The translations under genes were made by a program, and so were the position numbers. The notes under the pieces are model-generated. The model saw only the letters and a program-made list of their open reading frames with translations, did no database searches and was not told where the DNA came from. From Leishmania infantum JPCM5 (lineage: Eukaryota > Euglenozoa > Kinetoplastea > Trypanosomatida > Trypanosomatidae), in assembly GCF_000002875.2 (NCBI RefSeq), contig NC_009416.2:875501-939500 (forward strand): a DNA stretch of 64,000 nt, in the 5' to 3' direction. Position 1 is the stretch's first letter. Every line of letters starts with the position of its first letter. Below are positions 33,942 through 44,975 of the stretch, piece after piece.

Positions 33942-36900
33942 CTAAGTCAAACAGGAAGCCCCCTCCAACAGCGCCAAAGCCGCTTCCTGGCACCACACCA
34001 CCTCGCGACACAGATCCGCCAGCTTTTGTGTAGCGCCAGCAACGTACTCCCACTCCGCTGGAAGGCTGTCGGGCGGCACGGCAGCAGATAGCGCGGAAGC
34101 GCCGCCGCTGCCGTGTTCGCGATCCGCGGCCATGAGCTCTGCTTCTGCGGATTTGGAGAGCGCATGGCGCTGCAGAGCCGTCGCCATTATGCTCTGTCGT
34201 GTTCCCGTAATGTCGCCGCAGATGCTTACCACCGCCTCCACTTGGCACCATGCAAGAGCAACAGAGTCTTTCTTGGGCCTCGCGCCGGCAGTGTTGGTGA
34301 CATTTGCCTGCGGTAAGTGGTCCGAGGGTTGTGGATGCGGCAAAGTCGAGGAAGATGCATGCTGCGCAGAGTCAGGTGGAGGTGTCGAGAGCGTTGCGTT
34401 TACCGGCGAAGGTGCCGGCTCGCGGCGGCGGAGCCGCTGCGGATAAGCGTAATGGAGTGAGGTGACCAGCTGCACGTCTTCGTCGACACTGGAGGGGACA
34501 GACCTATGAACGCCACGGAAGTCATCCGCCGCGGCGAACGAGTCCGAGCCGCTCGTCTCCGTGTCCGAGCCGCTGTGCTCCCTGGTTGCCAGCGACTCAA
34601 CAGGTGCAGCCTGTAGAAGTGTCCACACGGGCACCACAGACACCTGCGTCTCTAGCGCGACGCCCACTGACGAGGACTCTTTCAGCCGCTGACTGGTGTC
34701 TCCGTAGGCGCGCTCACTGCCTTCGCTCTCCCCACGCTTCCCATCCACTGTGCTTCCTTCGAGTGACACACCATGCGTGTGGAGCCGTAACAGAAGCGAG
34801 GGGTCCTCGAAGAAGGTCAGCCGTCCGCCAGAGCCGTCTGGTGCGCCATCCGCGTCGGCCCATTCCTCCGGTATGACGGCGTGACTGCAAGGCGACTGCT
34901 GCAAGCGAAATCGAGCGAACGAGACGCCGAACCGCGTCGGCGGTGCTCGCAGCTGCGCGTCAGCACTCGTCTTCTTGCACGCTCGCGACCCCGACGCCTT
35001 CGCGGGTGCAGCGTGTCGGTGCTTGGCTGCTGCAGTCGCAACAGGCCGTTGTAGAAAGAAGAACGAGTGCAGCCCCAGTTCATAGCTGGGCCGCAGCGTG
35101 CCTAGCTCATTGCGGGTGACGAGGGCAGCGATGTAGCACAGCATCTCCTCCAGCGGCATGGCCAGCAGAAAGGCGGTGTATGGGTTGCTGCACTGCGTCC
35201 AATACGCATTCAGTAGCGGTACCAGCGACGACAGATGCCCCCCTTTGCTCGACTGATTCACGTAGGTGCTGGACTGCTGCTGCGCTTCGGTGATGTACAG
35301 TTGCCTCGAGGCGACGCCTTTACTCGGGTCGTTGTGGCGCAGCGGAAGGCACGAGAAGACCTTGTGAAGCGCACTTGACACGCTGTGCGGATGGCGTCCA
35401 TCCCCGCCAGTGCTGTTCCTGAAGCTGCTCGCGGCCACCGCGGCGCTCACGTTCGCTTGGCGCGGTGCCGATCCCGCGCGAGTAGAGGGAGCTGGTGCGT
35501 CCCCCGCTGTGGCACCGACGCCTTCTTCATTTGGCGTCTGCATGTGGAACATCTCTCGCCAAAGCAGCTGATGCAAGTATTGTGCGACGCCCACCTGCTC
35601 ACCAGCCGCCGAGTCGGCTGACACGGCTGGCGACGTCTTCTTCGCCGCGTCCAGAGCGTCCTCGAGTGCTGTCACTGCGAAAAGGGCATCGTGGAAGGTT
35701 GGCGTGTAAGGAGCAGTGCTGTGCGTACATGCAAACACCAAAGCGGAGGCTAGTGGTGCGGTCGTCCCTGTCGAAGGCACCTCGACACGAGAGCGCGCCT
35801 TTGACACGGTGGACTCCAGAAGCGACTGCACCGACCGCAACGACGACAACGGTGGCACGGATGCCGAAGACGGCGTACGTGGAAAGGCCAGACAAAAGGC
35901 CAAGGCGTCGCCAACAGTGATGAGCAGCACGTCCATTACCACCGCAGCGGAAGGCTTGCCCGCGGCTTCACCCATGCGCATTGGCCAGGATGTCCAGCTG
36001 AGCGCATCGGCGGCTGCCGCGCTTGCGTGAGGCCTGAACAACGAGCGAGGTGCCGCGTAGCGAGCCAAACGGTCGATCGCAGCAGCCGACAGCAACACCT
36101 GCTCCTCGTGGCTGAGAAGCATCGAGAACTTGGCAGAGGCAAACAGCAGGCCCGATGGCGAGTAAACAGCCACGAGAGGCGTCGCGCCCGCCCACGCTGT
36201 TGACGCCGCGCGACCTTTAGTGGCGGTTGCGCTCCCTCCCTCGCCGCCGGTCGAGTGCTCACTAGCCCACAGATCATGCAAGAGGAGGCGCCCCAGGTCC
36301 GTGGCTTGGCTCGTGCGCATCGGCCTCTCGCTGCCCGCAAGCAACCGCGCAATCGCCCACACCAGCACCCTGCCGCTCTCCTCGGCCGTGCGTGCAACGG
36401 CGGCCCAGCTGGAGCTTTTTTTGAGCAGCTTGTCACTCTGCCGTCGCAAGTGCGAAATGCAGTGCACCCGCATCGCACAGCAACACCCCTGCGCGGACGC
36501 GCAAGAGGCACAGTTGCGCTCGTGGCCCTCTCCTGCTCGCGCGGCGCCGACGCGCACGTGCTCTAGTTCTTCGAGAAGAATGGCATGAAGCGATCTTGTA
36601 AAGCCGCCAGTGGCGGTAGAAGCGCCTCCTGTTGAAGTCAGTGCAGCCCTTTGAGCGTTAACGACCCCACCACCGCAGGGTGCAGGTACGGCTTCCTTCT
36701 GCTGGCACTTCACTGGCCGCGAAGAGAGCTGAAGGTGGATCGCCAGCACGCTCAGTGGCACAACACCTTGCGGTAGAAAGAAAAGCAGCGAGCGGCGGCG
36801 CAGCGCAGCGGCGTAGCTCAAGGGAGGTCGAATCACCAGCGACGCCGACTCGTGAAATTCGGAGAAGGCGGTGGACGGATGCGCAGGCGGCGTGCTTGCA

Positions 36901-37631
36901 GTGCCGGATGTCACTTGTGGGAGTGCGCGTGCCGCGTGGTTCGGCTTTGTCGTGGCCGCCACATCCGAAGGGAGTGGCTGCAGCGACAGTTTTTCCGCAG
37001 CCCCGGTCACATCCTCGACGGTAGAGCAGCCCTGCATAAGCTTGGCCAGGAACTGTCGATTGGACGAGGTGACGACGCTGCCGGAGGTGTTCTGCGGAGT
37101 GCTGCCTGCTTCTTGAGTGCGTGCGAGCCACAGCGCAGGTGGCACGCGTGGCCCGCCATCATCCTCATGCACGATAGCGGCCTCAGCACTCGCGACTGCC
37201 GTCAGCGGCGGCGGTGCGCGGGTGCAGAGTGCGTCCAACAAAACTTGCACGCCGCGCTCGCTCGTGCTGCAGAGCACTGCAAACACACGGTTGAGCAGCA
37301 GCCGCAGCGGCGGCGAGTCCGACAGCCCGGCGTCCTCCTCGTCACCGACAGCAACCGTCGTAAGGCCCAGGTGGCCTCCCAAGTTGCGTTGATCAACGAT
37401 GATGCATGCGTTCACGCTCTCATCCGTGCCAAGAACACCACACGAGTCGCTGTTGTTCCAGCCGGAGATGGCAGGGGCATTGTCGCTCAGTGTGGTGAAG
37501 GCGTGTAGCTGCCGAAGGCAAAATGGGGCCTGAAAGAGCCGCGCCATTCCATCCAGCTTTGGGACGCACCGGCCGTGAGAAGGAGCCGCGTAGCAATAGC
37601 CACCGCTGCACTCGACGCGAACCCACGACAT
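33942..37631 (-). CDS. large unknown protein (1229 residues)
   Basis: Begins MSWVRVECSGGYCYA. No domain is recognised with confidence. Between long Ser/Ala/Thr-rich linkers there are conserved-looking globular segments: near the N-terminus NACIIVDQRNLGGHLGLTTV and LLLNRVFAVLCSTSERGVQV; in the centre PLVAVYSPSGLLFASAKFSM followed by LLSHEEQVLLSAAAIDRLAR; then VVMDVLLITVGDALAFCLAF. The last three alternate strands and helices in a way that resembles longin/roadblock-type modules of trafficking proteins, but this is only an impression from pattern. A CxxC-type patch (CASCASAQGCCCAM) lies near residue 395. The only in-frame extension upstream uses a non-ATG codon, so the ATG at 37631 is taken as start. 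It ends LLEGASCLT. Confidence 0.75.
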   Translation of the reverse strand: MSWVRVECSGGYCYAAPSHGRCVPKLDGMARLFQAPFCLRQLHAFTTLSDNAPAISGWNNSDSCGVLGTDESVNACIIVDQRNLGGHLGLTTVAVGDEEDAGLSDSPPLRLLLNRVFAVLCSTSERGVQVLLDALCTRAPPPLTAVASAEAAIVHEDDGGPRVPPALWLARTQEAGSTPQNTSGSVVTSSNRQFLAKLMQGCSTVEDVTGAAEKLSLQPLPSDVAATTKPNHAARALPQVTSGTASTPPAHPSTAFSEFHESASLVIRPPLSYAAALRRRSLLFFLPQGVVPLSVLAIHLQLSSRPVKCQQKEAVPAPCGGGVVNAQRAALTSTGGASTATGGFTRSLHAILLEELEHVRVGAARAGEGHERNCASCASAQGCCCAMRVHCISHLRRQSDKLLKKSSSWAAVARTAEESGRVLVWAIARLLAGSERPMRTSQATDLGRLLLHDLWASEHSTGGEGGSATATKGRAASTAWAGATPLVAVYSPSGLLFASAKFSMLLSHEEQVLLSAAAIDRLARYAAPRSLFRPHASAAAADALSWTSWPMRMGEAAGKPSAAVVMDVLLITVGDALAFCLAFPRTPSSASVPPLSSLRSVQSLLESTVSKARSRVEVPSTGTTAPLASALVFACTHSTAPYTPTFHDALFAVTALEDALDAAKKTSPAVSADSAAGEQVGVAQYLHQLLWREMFHMQTPNEEGVGATAGDAPAPSTRAGSAPRQANVSAAVAASSFRNSTGGDGRHPHSVSSALHKVFSCLPLRHNDPSKGVASRQLYITEAQQQSSTYVNQSSKGGHLSSLVPLLNAYWTQCSNPYTAFLLAMPLEEMLCYIAALVTRNELGTLRPSYELGLHSFFFLQRPVATAAAKHRHAAPAKASGSRACKKTSADAQLRAPPTRFGVSFARFRLQQSPCSHAVIPEEWADADGAPDGSGGRLTFFEDPSLLLRLHTHGVSLEGSTVDGKRGESEGSERAYGDTSQRLKESSSVGVALETQVSVVPVWTLLQAAPVESLATREHSGSDTETSGSDSFAAADDFRGVHRSVPSSVDEDVQLVTSLHYAYPQRLRRREPAPSPVNATLSTPPPDSAQHASSSTLPHPQPSDHLPQANVTNTAGARPKKDSVALAWCQVEAVVSICGDITGTRQSIMATALQRHALSKSAEAELMAADREHGSGGASALSAAVPPDSLPAEWEYVAGATQKLADLCREVVWCQEAALALLEGASCLT

Positions 37632-39074
37632 GGCGACGCTGTCAACCCCTTCCTCTCTCCCTCGCTTTATGCCTCCTAACAGCACACCTTGAAAGAGGCA
37701 ACGCGGATCGGACGTGCTCGAGAGCGCCTCTCTATATGCCTCTATGTGTGCGCTTCCGTGTGTGTCTATGCGTATCGCCCACGTGCTCTCTGATCAGCCG
37801 TGGACTCGGCAGAGAAAGAGCAACCCGTAAAACGAAAACGGACGAATAAAGAGGAACAAAGGACCTCTATCCGGTGCACGCTGATGTCTTGATGCGTATA
37901 TGTGTGACCCTGGCCCCCTCTATGTACGTTTATGGACGCGGAATGTGAGCGTGTCTTTTTTTTTCCTTCGTGTATGTCCGTGCTACACACACACGCGCGA
38001 GCGGAAAGCAATGGGGAGAGGTGTGGAGCGATCGCGACAGCAGCGTGTGGGAGTGATGTGTATATGCTCCTTGTTTGGGTGGGCTGGTGGGAAGGGAAAG
38101 GGGGATCGGAAGGAGATGCCGCGACGGCGCTCTCCAGCGCGCATGCTTCGGTGACCTTCCAGCAAAGGAAGCGCAAGAGCGACAGAAATTGGTGCCACGC
38201 TCTCTGTGTTAAAGTTGAGGGAGAGAGTAGAGAATGGACCGAGAAAAGAGACCACAGTTGCGAGGCAGTCGCTATCGGTGTCACGCAGCGCTACACGCGG
38301 GGCACATACAGCACCCACTTTGTCTATACAGCAGCGGTGCGCCGACAACACCAAACCGCAGTGGTTCGCATATGGCGGACGGCAGCGCACTTGACTTGTC
38401 AGATGACAAGCGGAGCACGCGAGTCCTGTTTGCCCACGCTCTCGAGAGGCACTTCATGGCAGCGCCCCCACACTCCACACCATCAGCAAGTCGTCTGCAA
38501 GCTTTGAAGGGGAAAAGGCGAGAAATTCTGCTTTGATGGCAGCGGTGGTGTCCGCGTCACCCGCTACGTAAGACACCATCCGAAGACCATTACGCGCCTC
38601 CAAGACTCAGCCGCATGCACGCGAGGAGGGAGACAGCCCGCTGCCGATTGTGTGTACATATATTCCTTCTCTTGTCGGTTCCGCTTGCCTTGTCCGCTCA
38701 GCCGAGGAGGAGGGGGGAGGAGGGCCGCACATCCCCCCCCCACACACACATGCACATGCACTCCCTCAGCGTGCTGCCTCCTTTTCTGCCCAACACAAGT
38801 GTACATGAGAAGAAAACGAGCTCATCGATACAATCATGGCAGCGAGTCAAGCGGACGAGGCGTGGGAGAGGCAGCACGCAGTGCGCGCACGGCATTGGTG
38901 CAAAACGGCGCTCCTTGCCCTTCGCTCTTATTTTCCGTTTTCTGCGGACGCGGCGGATCCGCATACGTTCTCTTCGTGATTTATTCCGCTGCATTTTTCG
39001 CTGGGGCTGATCACCGCACCACACACACGCACACAGGCGCTCGCGCCTCGCTCTGGTTTCTCTCGTCTACTCAC
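37632..39074. other. spacer between the 1229-residue gene and the sterol reductase
   Basis: No gene recognised. Just upstream of the large gene the minus strand reads GTTGCCTCTTTCAAG, a possible splice acceptor (AG near 37690). The rest is probably 3' UTR of the sterol reductase gene. Confidence 0.5.
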
Positions 39075-40388
39075 CTAGTATATGTACGGGAACAGCCGAT
39101 ACTTGACGACGCGACAGAACGCGTTCCAGTCCTCATTGCCGTACTTCTCTCGCATCTGCTGCTCATCACGCAGCTGACGGTGCATGAGGAGGAGGCCAAA
39201 GTAAAGAGGATGAAAGTACGGCAACCACTCTGCCGTGCCGCTGAACGCCGCCCAGCCGAGCGCCATCAGCCAGTCACCAACGTAGTTTGGGTGCCGGCAC
39301 ACGCCCCAGTAGCCGGAGATGATGAGAGACTTGCCCTTGGAGGTCTTCATGATGCGCAGGTGCTGCACGCGCGGGTCCTGCGGATTTTTGCGGAAGCGGT
39401 CCTTTTCTGTGTTCGCATTTCGAAAGATAAGGTAGCCGGCAGCAGAAAGGGAAACGCAGAGGCACAGATGCACGAGCGAGAGGTGCGCGGGGTGGTGGAC
39501 GAGATACTTTGTCTGCAGCGTGTACGTAAACGGCACCCATGCAAGGTCACCAAAGCACAGCATAAAGCCAAAGCCGTCCGTCACAATGTCCATCATGCTG
39601 AGGTTTCCCGCCTCCAGCAGCAGGCCGTCCAGCACGTAGAAGGACTCGAAAAGTGCGGTGAGCACGATGCTCGGCGTCACGGTACCCAGCTCGACCGACT
39701 TGCACACGAATGCCCAGTTGAGAATACTCCAGCCAATGAGACCAGGCCGCAGTTCGCACATCAGCTTCCAGTCCAGCGGACCGGTGCGCGGGTTCAGCTC
39801 GCGGCCGACCCAAAAGTCGTACAGGACGCTCCCACTGTTGCCACCGAGAGCCGTGAGTACGTTGCGGCTGCGGTACGACGCCGCATACAGCACGACCGAC
39901 ATGGCGAACGAGATGAGAATGGCGCCGATCATGAGGGGGTGGTAGAGGTCGGCCACAACAGCCATGTTGAGGATGGAGGTGAAGTGCAGGCCAAAGAGCA
40001 CTAAGTGAGCCACGACGAAGGCGTGGATGGCGTTCATGCGGTAGGCAAGCCGCTCGCCGCTGCGGAGCTCGGCGCCGTAGACGAGCTTGCCAATAGGGAG
40101 GATGGAAAATACGGCGTGAGCGGCGATCCACGCAAGCTCGATGCCGATCGCCGTCCGCAGCATCGGCCACGCGCCCTGCACCACCTCCTTCATTAGTGCA
40201 GGCATCCGCATTGCCAGCATGAGGCTGCACTGCTCCGCAGCGCACAGGCTATTCAGCGCTACAACCAGTGTAGGGAGAAAGGCAACCATGAAGAGGGCTC
40301 CGACCGGGCCGCCCCACTCGTAGGTTTTCGTGCGGGGCTGCAGAGGATTCGCCTCTGCCTTGGAAGCAGCTCCTCTGCCTTTCGCCAT
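39075..40388 (-). CDS. ERG24: C-14 sterol reductase (ERG24 family)
   Basis: A 437-residue ER membrane enzyme that reduces the delta-14 double bond of sterol intermediates with NADPH after C14-demethylation, in ergosterol synthesis. Family signatures are clear: LLYDFWVGRELNPR-like at 187-201 (SVLYDFWVGRELNPR), sterol-reductase signature GYWGVCRHPNYVGDW at 359-373, and the C-terminal KYGNEDWNAFCRVVKYRLFP at 415-434. Eight or more hydrophobic segments fit the multispanning topology, and there is no N-terminal Tudor-like domain, unlike lamin B receptor. The length matches fungal ERG24 (about 440). The start MAKGRGAASK has a near-perfect splice acceptor seven bases upstream. Delta-7 reductase is a related alternative; the DFWVGRELNPR form and size fit ERG24 better to my reading. 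Confidence 0.9.
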   Translation of the reverse strand: MAKGRGAASKAEANPLQPRTKTYEWGGPVGALFMVAFLPTLVVALNSLCAAEQCSLMLAMRMPALMKEVVQGAWPMLRTAIGIELAWIAAHAVFSILPIGKLVYGAELRSGERLAYRMNAIHAFVVAHLVLFGLHFTSILNMAVVADLYHPLMIGAILISFAMSVVLYAASYRSRNVLTALGGNSGSVLYDFWVGRELNPRTGPLDWKLMCELRPGLIGWSILNWAFVCKSVELGTVTPSIVLTALFESFYVLDGLLLEAGNLSMMDIVTDGFGFMLCFGDLAWVPFTYTLQTKYLVHHPAHLSLVHLCLCVSLSAAGYLIFRNANTEKDRFRKNPQDPRVQHLRIMKTSKGKSLIISGYWGVCRHPNYVGDWLMALGWAAFSGTAEWLPYFHPLYFGLLLMHRQLRDEQQMREKYGNEDWNAFCRVVKYRLFPYIY

Positions 40389-40395
40389 CGTGACA

Positions 40396-40420
40396 CTGAG
40401 AGAGAGAGAGAGAAGAAATG
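40396..40420 (-). promoter_or_regulatory. candidate spliced-leader acceptor of the sterol reductase gene
   Basis: On the minus strand a CT-repeat tract ends in CTCAG (AG at 40397-40396), leaving only TGTCACG before the ATG. Confidence 0.7.
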
Positions 40421-41540
40421 ACGCGCTAAAGCAACGGAAGGACGAGTGGAAGTGCCACAGTCGTACGGGAAGCTGATCCGCGGTGGCGATGTGCGGCATC
40501 AATCTTGCAATGGCCGTGGAGTGGCCGGCCGCCAAAGCGCATAAAGCGCTTTTACGTCGATGCGTTCGGAAGCAGCGATGGACAAGGAGAGCAGCAGCTT
40601 CGTGCTCAGCACCGCTCCCTCCCGCCACTCCTATTCGTGGAAATAGGTGATTCACGCGAGCCACAAAATCACCAGCGAGAGAGCTCCACAGCACCCATAC
40701 ATGTATAGAGAGAGCGCGCGCGGTCGCAACAGCAGCAGCAGCAGCACTAAAGAGGAAAAAAATATATATGCGCGCCCTCACACGAACCCCACTCCACTCC
40801 CTCCAATACCCCACAACTGTGTGCGTGTGTGCGTGTGTGTGTGTGGCGAGGAAGAGATGTGAGGGGACCCCACGCTTGTGGAACGCGGGAGATGCGGGTG
40901 TGCGAGCAAAACAAAGGCACCCTCGCTAGCCGACACTTTTCTTTCGTTGTTGTTGCTTTCTCCCTCGTTGTGGCTCTTGTGCGCTGCGTCGTTTGACTCG
41001 AAGAATCACCGATACCTACACAGCAGATAGACCCGTGACCCACATCGAATGAACGGAGCAGGCGAGGCAGAGAACGCACGAGAGACAAAGGTGAGGGGAG
41101 GGGTAAGGGGAAGGGAGGGACAACGAGGTAGTAGCGCAAGAGGTGGAAGGGGTGGGGGTGCCAGGTGAGTCCACGGAAGCGCGGCTTAGAGACGCGTCCG
41201 TCTTTTTGTTTGCGCGTGTGGGTACAGCTTTCGAAACGTCACCACGGAAGGAGTAGAGGAAGGGGGGCCGTTGTCATGGGCCTCCCTCCCACTAGCCCGT
41301 GGCTCAGCGCGCTTCGCCTCACATCTTCATGAAGCTGGAAAGAGCGCGGCAGGCACCAAGACTACGCCTTCTTTGTCGCAGAGCAAAGAACAGGCGCGGC
41401 GCTTGTATTGCGTGCGAAAAGGGGCATCAGCAATCGCCCCGTGCACGTCGCGGTCTTCCTTTCGCACACCGTCACGAACAGCCTTTGGCGGAAACCGCCA
41501 TCATGCTTACACCTCTTCACAATCCGCCTTCACCGTCCCC
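40421..41540. other. spacer between the sterol reductase and the TMEM42-like gene
   Basis: No gene recognised. Contains a CAG run (40729-40746), an AT run near 40758 and a GT run near 40818-40843. Confidence 0.5.
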
Positions 41541-42053
41541 TCAGGCGCTCACTTGCGGGTCGGACACTACCAGCGCCAGGCCCAAGACAATCAAGAGCGC
41601 ACCGGCACCCCACATCGGCGTCACCTCCTCCTCGAAAAACACAAGCCCAGCCAGCGCGCTCACCACGAAGTTCGTTCCAGTATTCAGGATCTGGCACACT
41701 GGTGTCGGACCTTGCGAGAGCGCCTTCAAGTAGAAGCGCCACATCGACCCCGTAAGAATGGCGTTCATGAGAAAGAAAAAGATGCGCAGCAGCCATGGAA
41801 CGACAGCCTGCACCATCTCCATGGTGGCCAGGTCCAGCTGCAGGTAGAGGCCACCGCTCCGCACCAGCGACGGGACGCGGGCAGACTCCACAGCAAGTTT
41901 TCCGACCGCACCGGAGAGCGCGCCACAAGCACCGGCAACAGACGCGTTCACAAGGAACATCGGCGCCGCTCGGTGAACCGCCACAACGCGCGAGGGAGCC
42001 GACGCCTCTGTCGGCGGTCGGGAGTTCCGTGGTGACGACGAGAGCACAGGCAT
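41541..42053 (-). CDS. TMEM42-like membrane protein (EamA/DMT half-transporter)
   Basis: A 170-residue protein with four hydrophobic segments: about 32-50 (MFLVNASVAGACGALSGAV), 82-100 (VPWLLRIFFFLMNAILTG), 120-140 (NTGTNFVVSALAGLVFFEEE) and 145-165 (MWGAGALLIVLGLALVVSD). The pattern of a LxNxxMWxxxxxAL segment followed by TxxNFxxSALxGxxxFxE and a GxxLIxxGLAL helix matches TMEM42 and one half of EamA-type transporters. The substrate is unknown. Length fits TMEM42 (about 160). It is the first gene of the minus-strand unit, next to the divergent strand-switch region. An internal Met32 is an alternative start; the preceding 31 residues are Ser/Pro-rich. Confidence 0.75.
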   Translation of the reverse strand: MPVLSSSPRNSRPPTEASAPSRVVAVHRAAPMFLVNASVAGACGALSGAVGKLAVESARVPSLVRSGGLYLQLDLATMEMVQAVVPWLLRIFFFLMNAILTGSMWRFYLKALSQGPTPVCQILNTGTNFVVSALAGLVFFEEEVTPMWGAGALLIVLGLALVVSDPQVSA

Positions 42054-43382
42054 GGTGCAGTCGAAGATGCGCGGAGAAGTGCGCGTGTGCCTCGGAAGGT
42101 CGTGAGCGGTGCTCTGACACGGGCAGGTGTGCCGCCCTTGTTTAACGCTGGCGTATCGGCACAGTTGGATGGCTGTGTCTCTGCGAGTGGTTCAGCGATG
42201 ATGTCAATGTCTGTGTTCACGGATGACGCCAGCACAGCCGAAAGAGAAACAAATCATAAAGCACCGCTGGCAGAGGGAGCATCAGTATAGACAGAGGGCA
42301 AGCGAGAAAATTGTGGAGCCTCTGATGGGACGCTGGCGGCGGAGGTGTGATAGCAAATACGTGATTGAAGGGAAGGAGCGGTAGAAGCTTAGCGTAGAGG
42401 TGGGAAGGGTCGGGTAGGAGGGGGGCTGACAGCGGAGAACGCAGGAAGAAGAGTGGAAATGTCACAAACAGCGCATGGTGTAGTCGTGAGACGGTGCCCT
42501 CACGGCAATGCCTGAATCCCGCTGTCATTTCGTTGCTGGGGCTTGGCCAAAACAGATGCGACGTTCGGCTTTCGTCTCTCTCCATGATGTCGTCTCTGCA
42601 TTGTATGCAGGTGAAACACAGACGGGGAAAAAAAAAAACAAAGAACACATGAAGTTGGCCAGCACCTCTTGTGAGGACGAACAACATTCAAAAGAGGGAA
42701 CCAAGAAAACATTCGGGAAACCCTGCACGCACACACGCTCACGTGCATGGACCACCCATCGACCCATGCATCCGCAGGCCCGTCATCCATGCCGATACAA
42801 TTCGACGTGCATGCCACACAAAACAGCAAGACGGCCCTCGCCAAAGCCAGCGCGGGAAGGAGGAGGGGGTGGGGGTAGGCTGAGAAGCTCAGAAGGAGGA
42901 AAGGGAGAGAGACGTGTTAAGAAGCCCACAAAGCCCCCAACCCTCTTCCGCAAGCGAGAAGACTGCAGCGAAGAGAGTGAGTACACCAAAAAACACCACC
43001 ACCACAACGCACAAAACGACCAAGAGAGCGACGCGCGCACTGCACCGCACACGACTCCGATAAGCAAAGAAAAGAGATGTGGAGAGAGGGAGGGAGGGAG
43101 AGACAGAGAGGGGGTGGATTAGCCACAGTTACCTTTCGAAAAGACACACACACACACGCACGCACGCGCAGGCACTCATAGGCAGAGAAAGATGCTATGG
43201 CACAATAAATATCATAAGCATCTCGTATTTTCCTTTTTTTTTGAGGAAGGGAGGGTGATGGGGGTTTCCTCCGCGTGCCTCGAAACACCTTCACGCGCAC
43301 CTATGCGCATACCTCTGCACGCACTCGCACACGCGCACCATCATGGGAGCATCTAGTAAAAATTCCACACACACACATACAC

Positions 43383-43398
43383 ATATATATATATATAT
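43383..43398. repeat. (AT)n tract in the divergent strand-switch region
   Basis: Sixteen bases of alternating AT between CACA-rich and TACACG sequence. Confidence 0.9.
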
Positions 43399-44323
43399 TA
43401 CACGACATCAGCTACACAAGAGTGTAGAGGCGAAGGGGTGTTTGATTCGCCTTTCGTTTTTTTTCGTGTTCCTCTCATGGTGTATTTTAGCACAGTAACG
43501 CGCACACGCACAGCGCACACACAGACACGACGATGATAACGTACGCATGTACAGCGGGAGCGACGAAAGCAGAAACGAGGAATATAGGGCCACCGAAGAC
43601 GAAGTACACAAAGGAGGAAAGAACAACAAGTGATGACGACACGGGCAAGACGCCGAACCGCGATCCGCCTTCCTGCCTCTTGTTTATTCGCCATCGACAC
43701 CTCCTCTTCGTCCGGCTCTTTCTCTTTACGAAGAGCCTGTTTGACTGAATATGCAGGAGAAAGGCCGAGAGAGAGAGAGGGACCGCATGAGCAACAAACT
43801 GCACAAGTACTCATACGCACGATACATACGCATTGGGTAGCGGCAAGACAAGTGGGGGGAGGACTCGGCTTGCAGTCCTCTCATTTTCTCCTTTTCAGTC
43901 CCTCGCTTACGTGTGCGCACGTATGCGCAACGGCTAGCAACAACGTACATAGGCAAACTTTCAATCTACAGGCAGTCTGCACGAAAAAAAAAAACGCACA
44001 CAATACATGTGCCAGCACACAAGAAGAGGAAACACGAAATCATGTAAGAGAGAAGAGTAACAAGAAGGTGAGAAGGAAAACAAACTAAAATCGCCGGTGC
44101 TTGTGTGGCACGCGGCTCGCAGCGCGTGCGATGGCGGGGCTGGAAAGATTCCAATCCAGCACACGTCACTCGCAAAGCATCCACGCAGACACCGGCGTGT
44201 CTCCTGCAGTACGCGACTCTATTCAATCCCGTCCGCAGAGAGCGAGTGGCAGTGAATCAACACCGAAAGCAGAGAGCATGTCCAATCATTTTTTGCCGGT
44301 GAGTCCGCCCCCCCCTCTGCCGT

Positions 44324-44975
44324 ACAGCAGGAGTCCAAACCCAACTCGAGCCCGCACGCGCCCCGTCACAGGTCCGCCTCGCGTGGTGTGCAGCAGCGCT
44401 AGACACGCGCGTCACAGCAATGCGCCGACCCAGTCATCGCAGCACGACCCCTGCCTCAAACGCGGCCCCACCCACCCACCCCCGACCCGCGCCCATCGTG
44501 CCGGCCGCCACGCGGTGCATCCTCCTCGGCGTGGCGCAGGCTCCCTGCACACCAGCAGGCAGTGCGCGAGGGCCGGGGGGGTGGGTGGTGGGACACACGC
44601 CCGAGCCACGCTGACGCTCTGCCTAATCATATGGATTAGGCACAAGCGTGCTCGCTGTCGCAGGGGGGGTGCCCCGACGCAGCGCCATCCAGGACCTGGG
44701 CGCCGGCATCTGTAGCGATGCATCGCCCGGGCCTCCCTCCTCCCCTTACGTCGTGGGTGCCGGGCCCCCGGCATCCCCGGAAGTGAGGTTCGGCATTCGG
44801 CAGGGATAGGTGGAGGGAGGGGAGAGCTGCCTGCCCCCGCCCCCTCCCTCCCTTCCCCACAGAGAAAGAGAGAGCGTGTAGGGGGGAGGGCGCTGGACTC
44901 TGATGATGCCATGCACTGGGGCGTTCCACCTCCGTCGTTCGGGCGTATACAAGAGGCACACAGGAGAAGATGAGT
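44324..44975 (+). mobile_element. SIDER-like retroposon, copy C
   Basis: The part 44324-44824 is nearly identical to the reverse complement of 62380-62882 (copy D). It also aligns, more loosely, with copies A and B along its length: shared anchors include CAGCAATGCGCC, GACGCAGCGCCATCCA, TAGCGATGCATCG/CAGCGATGCATCG and the 3' TCGTTCGGG/TCATTCGGG. Beyond 44824 it continues with the family 3' part to about 44975. A perfect 8-bp hairpin (GCCTAATC/GATTAGGC around ATATG) is at 44621-44641, at the same place as the imperfect hairpin of A. The exact 5' limit is uncertain. Confidence 0.7.

Noticed and set aside
36852..37508. 218-codon plus-strand frame inside the large minus-strand gene
   Set aside because: Antisense to a 1229-codon frame and of low-complexity Arg/Ala composition.
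44136..44160. CTGGA...TCCAATCCAG resembled a tRNA T-arm in the divergent strand-switch region
   Set aside because: The loop is too long and there is no matching A box or acceptor stem.
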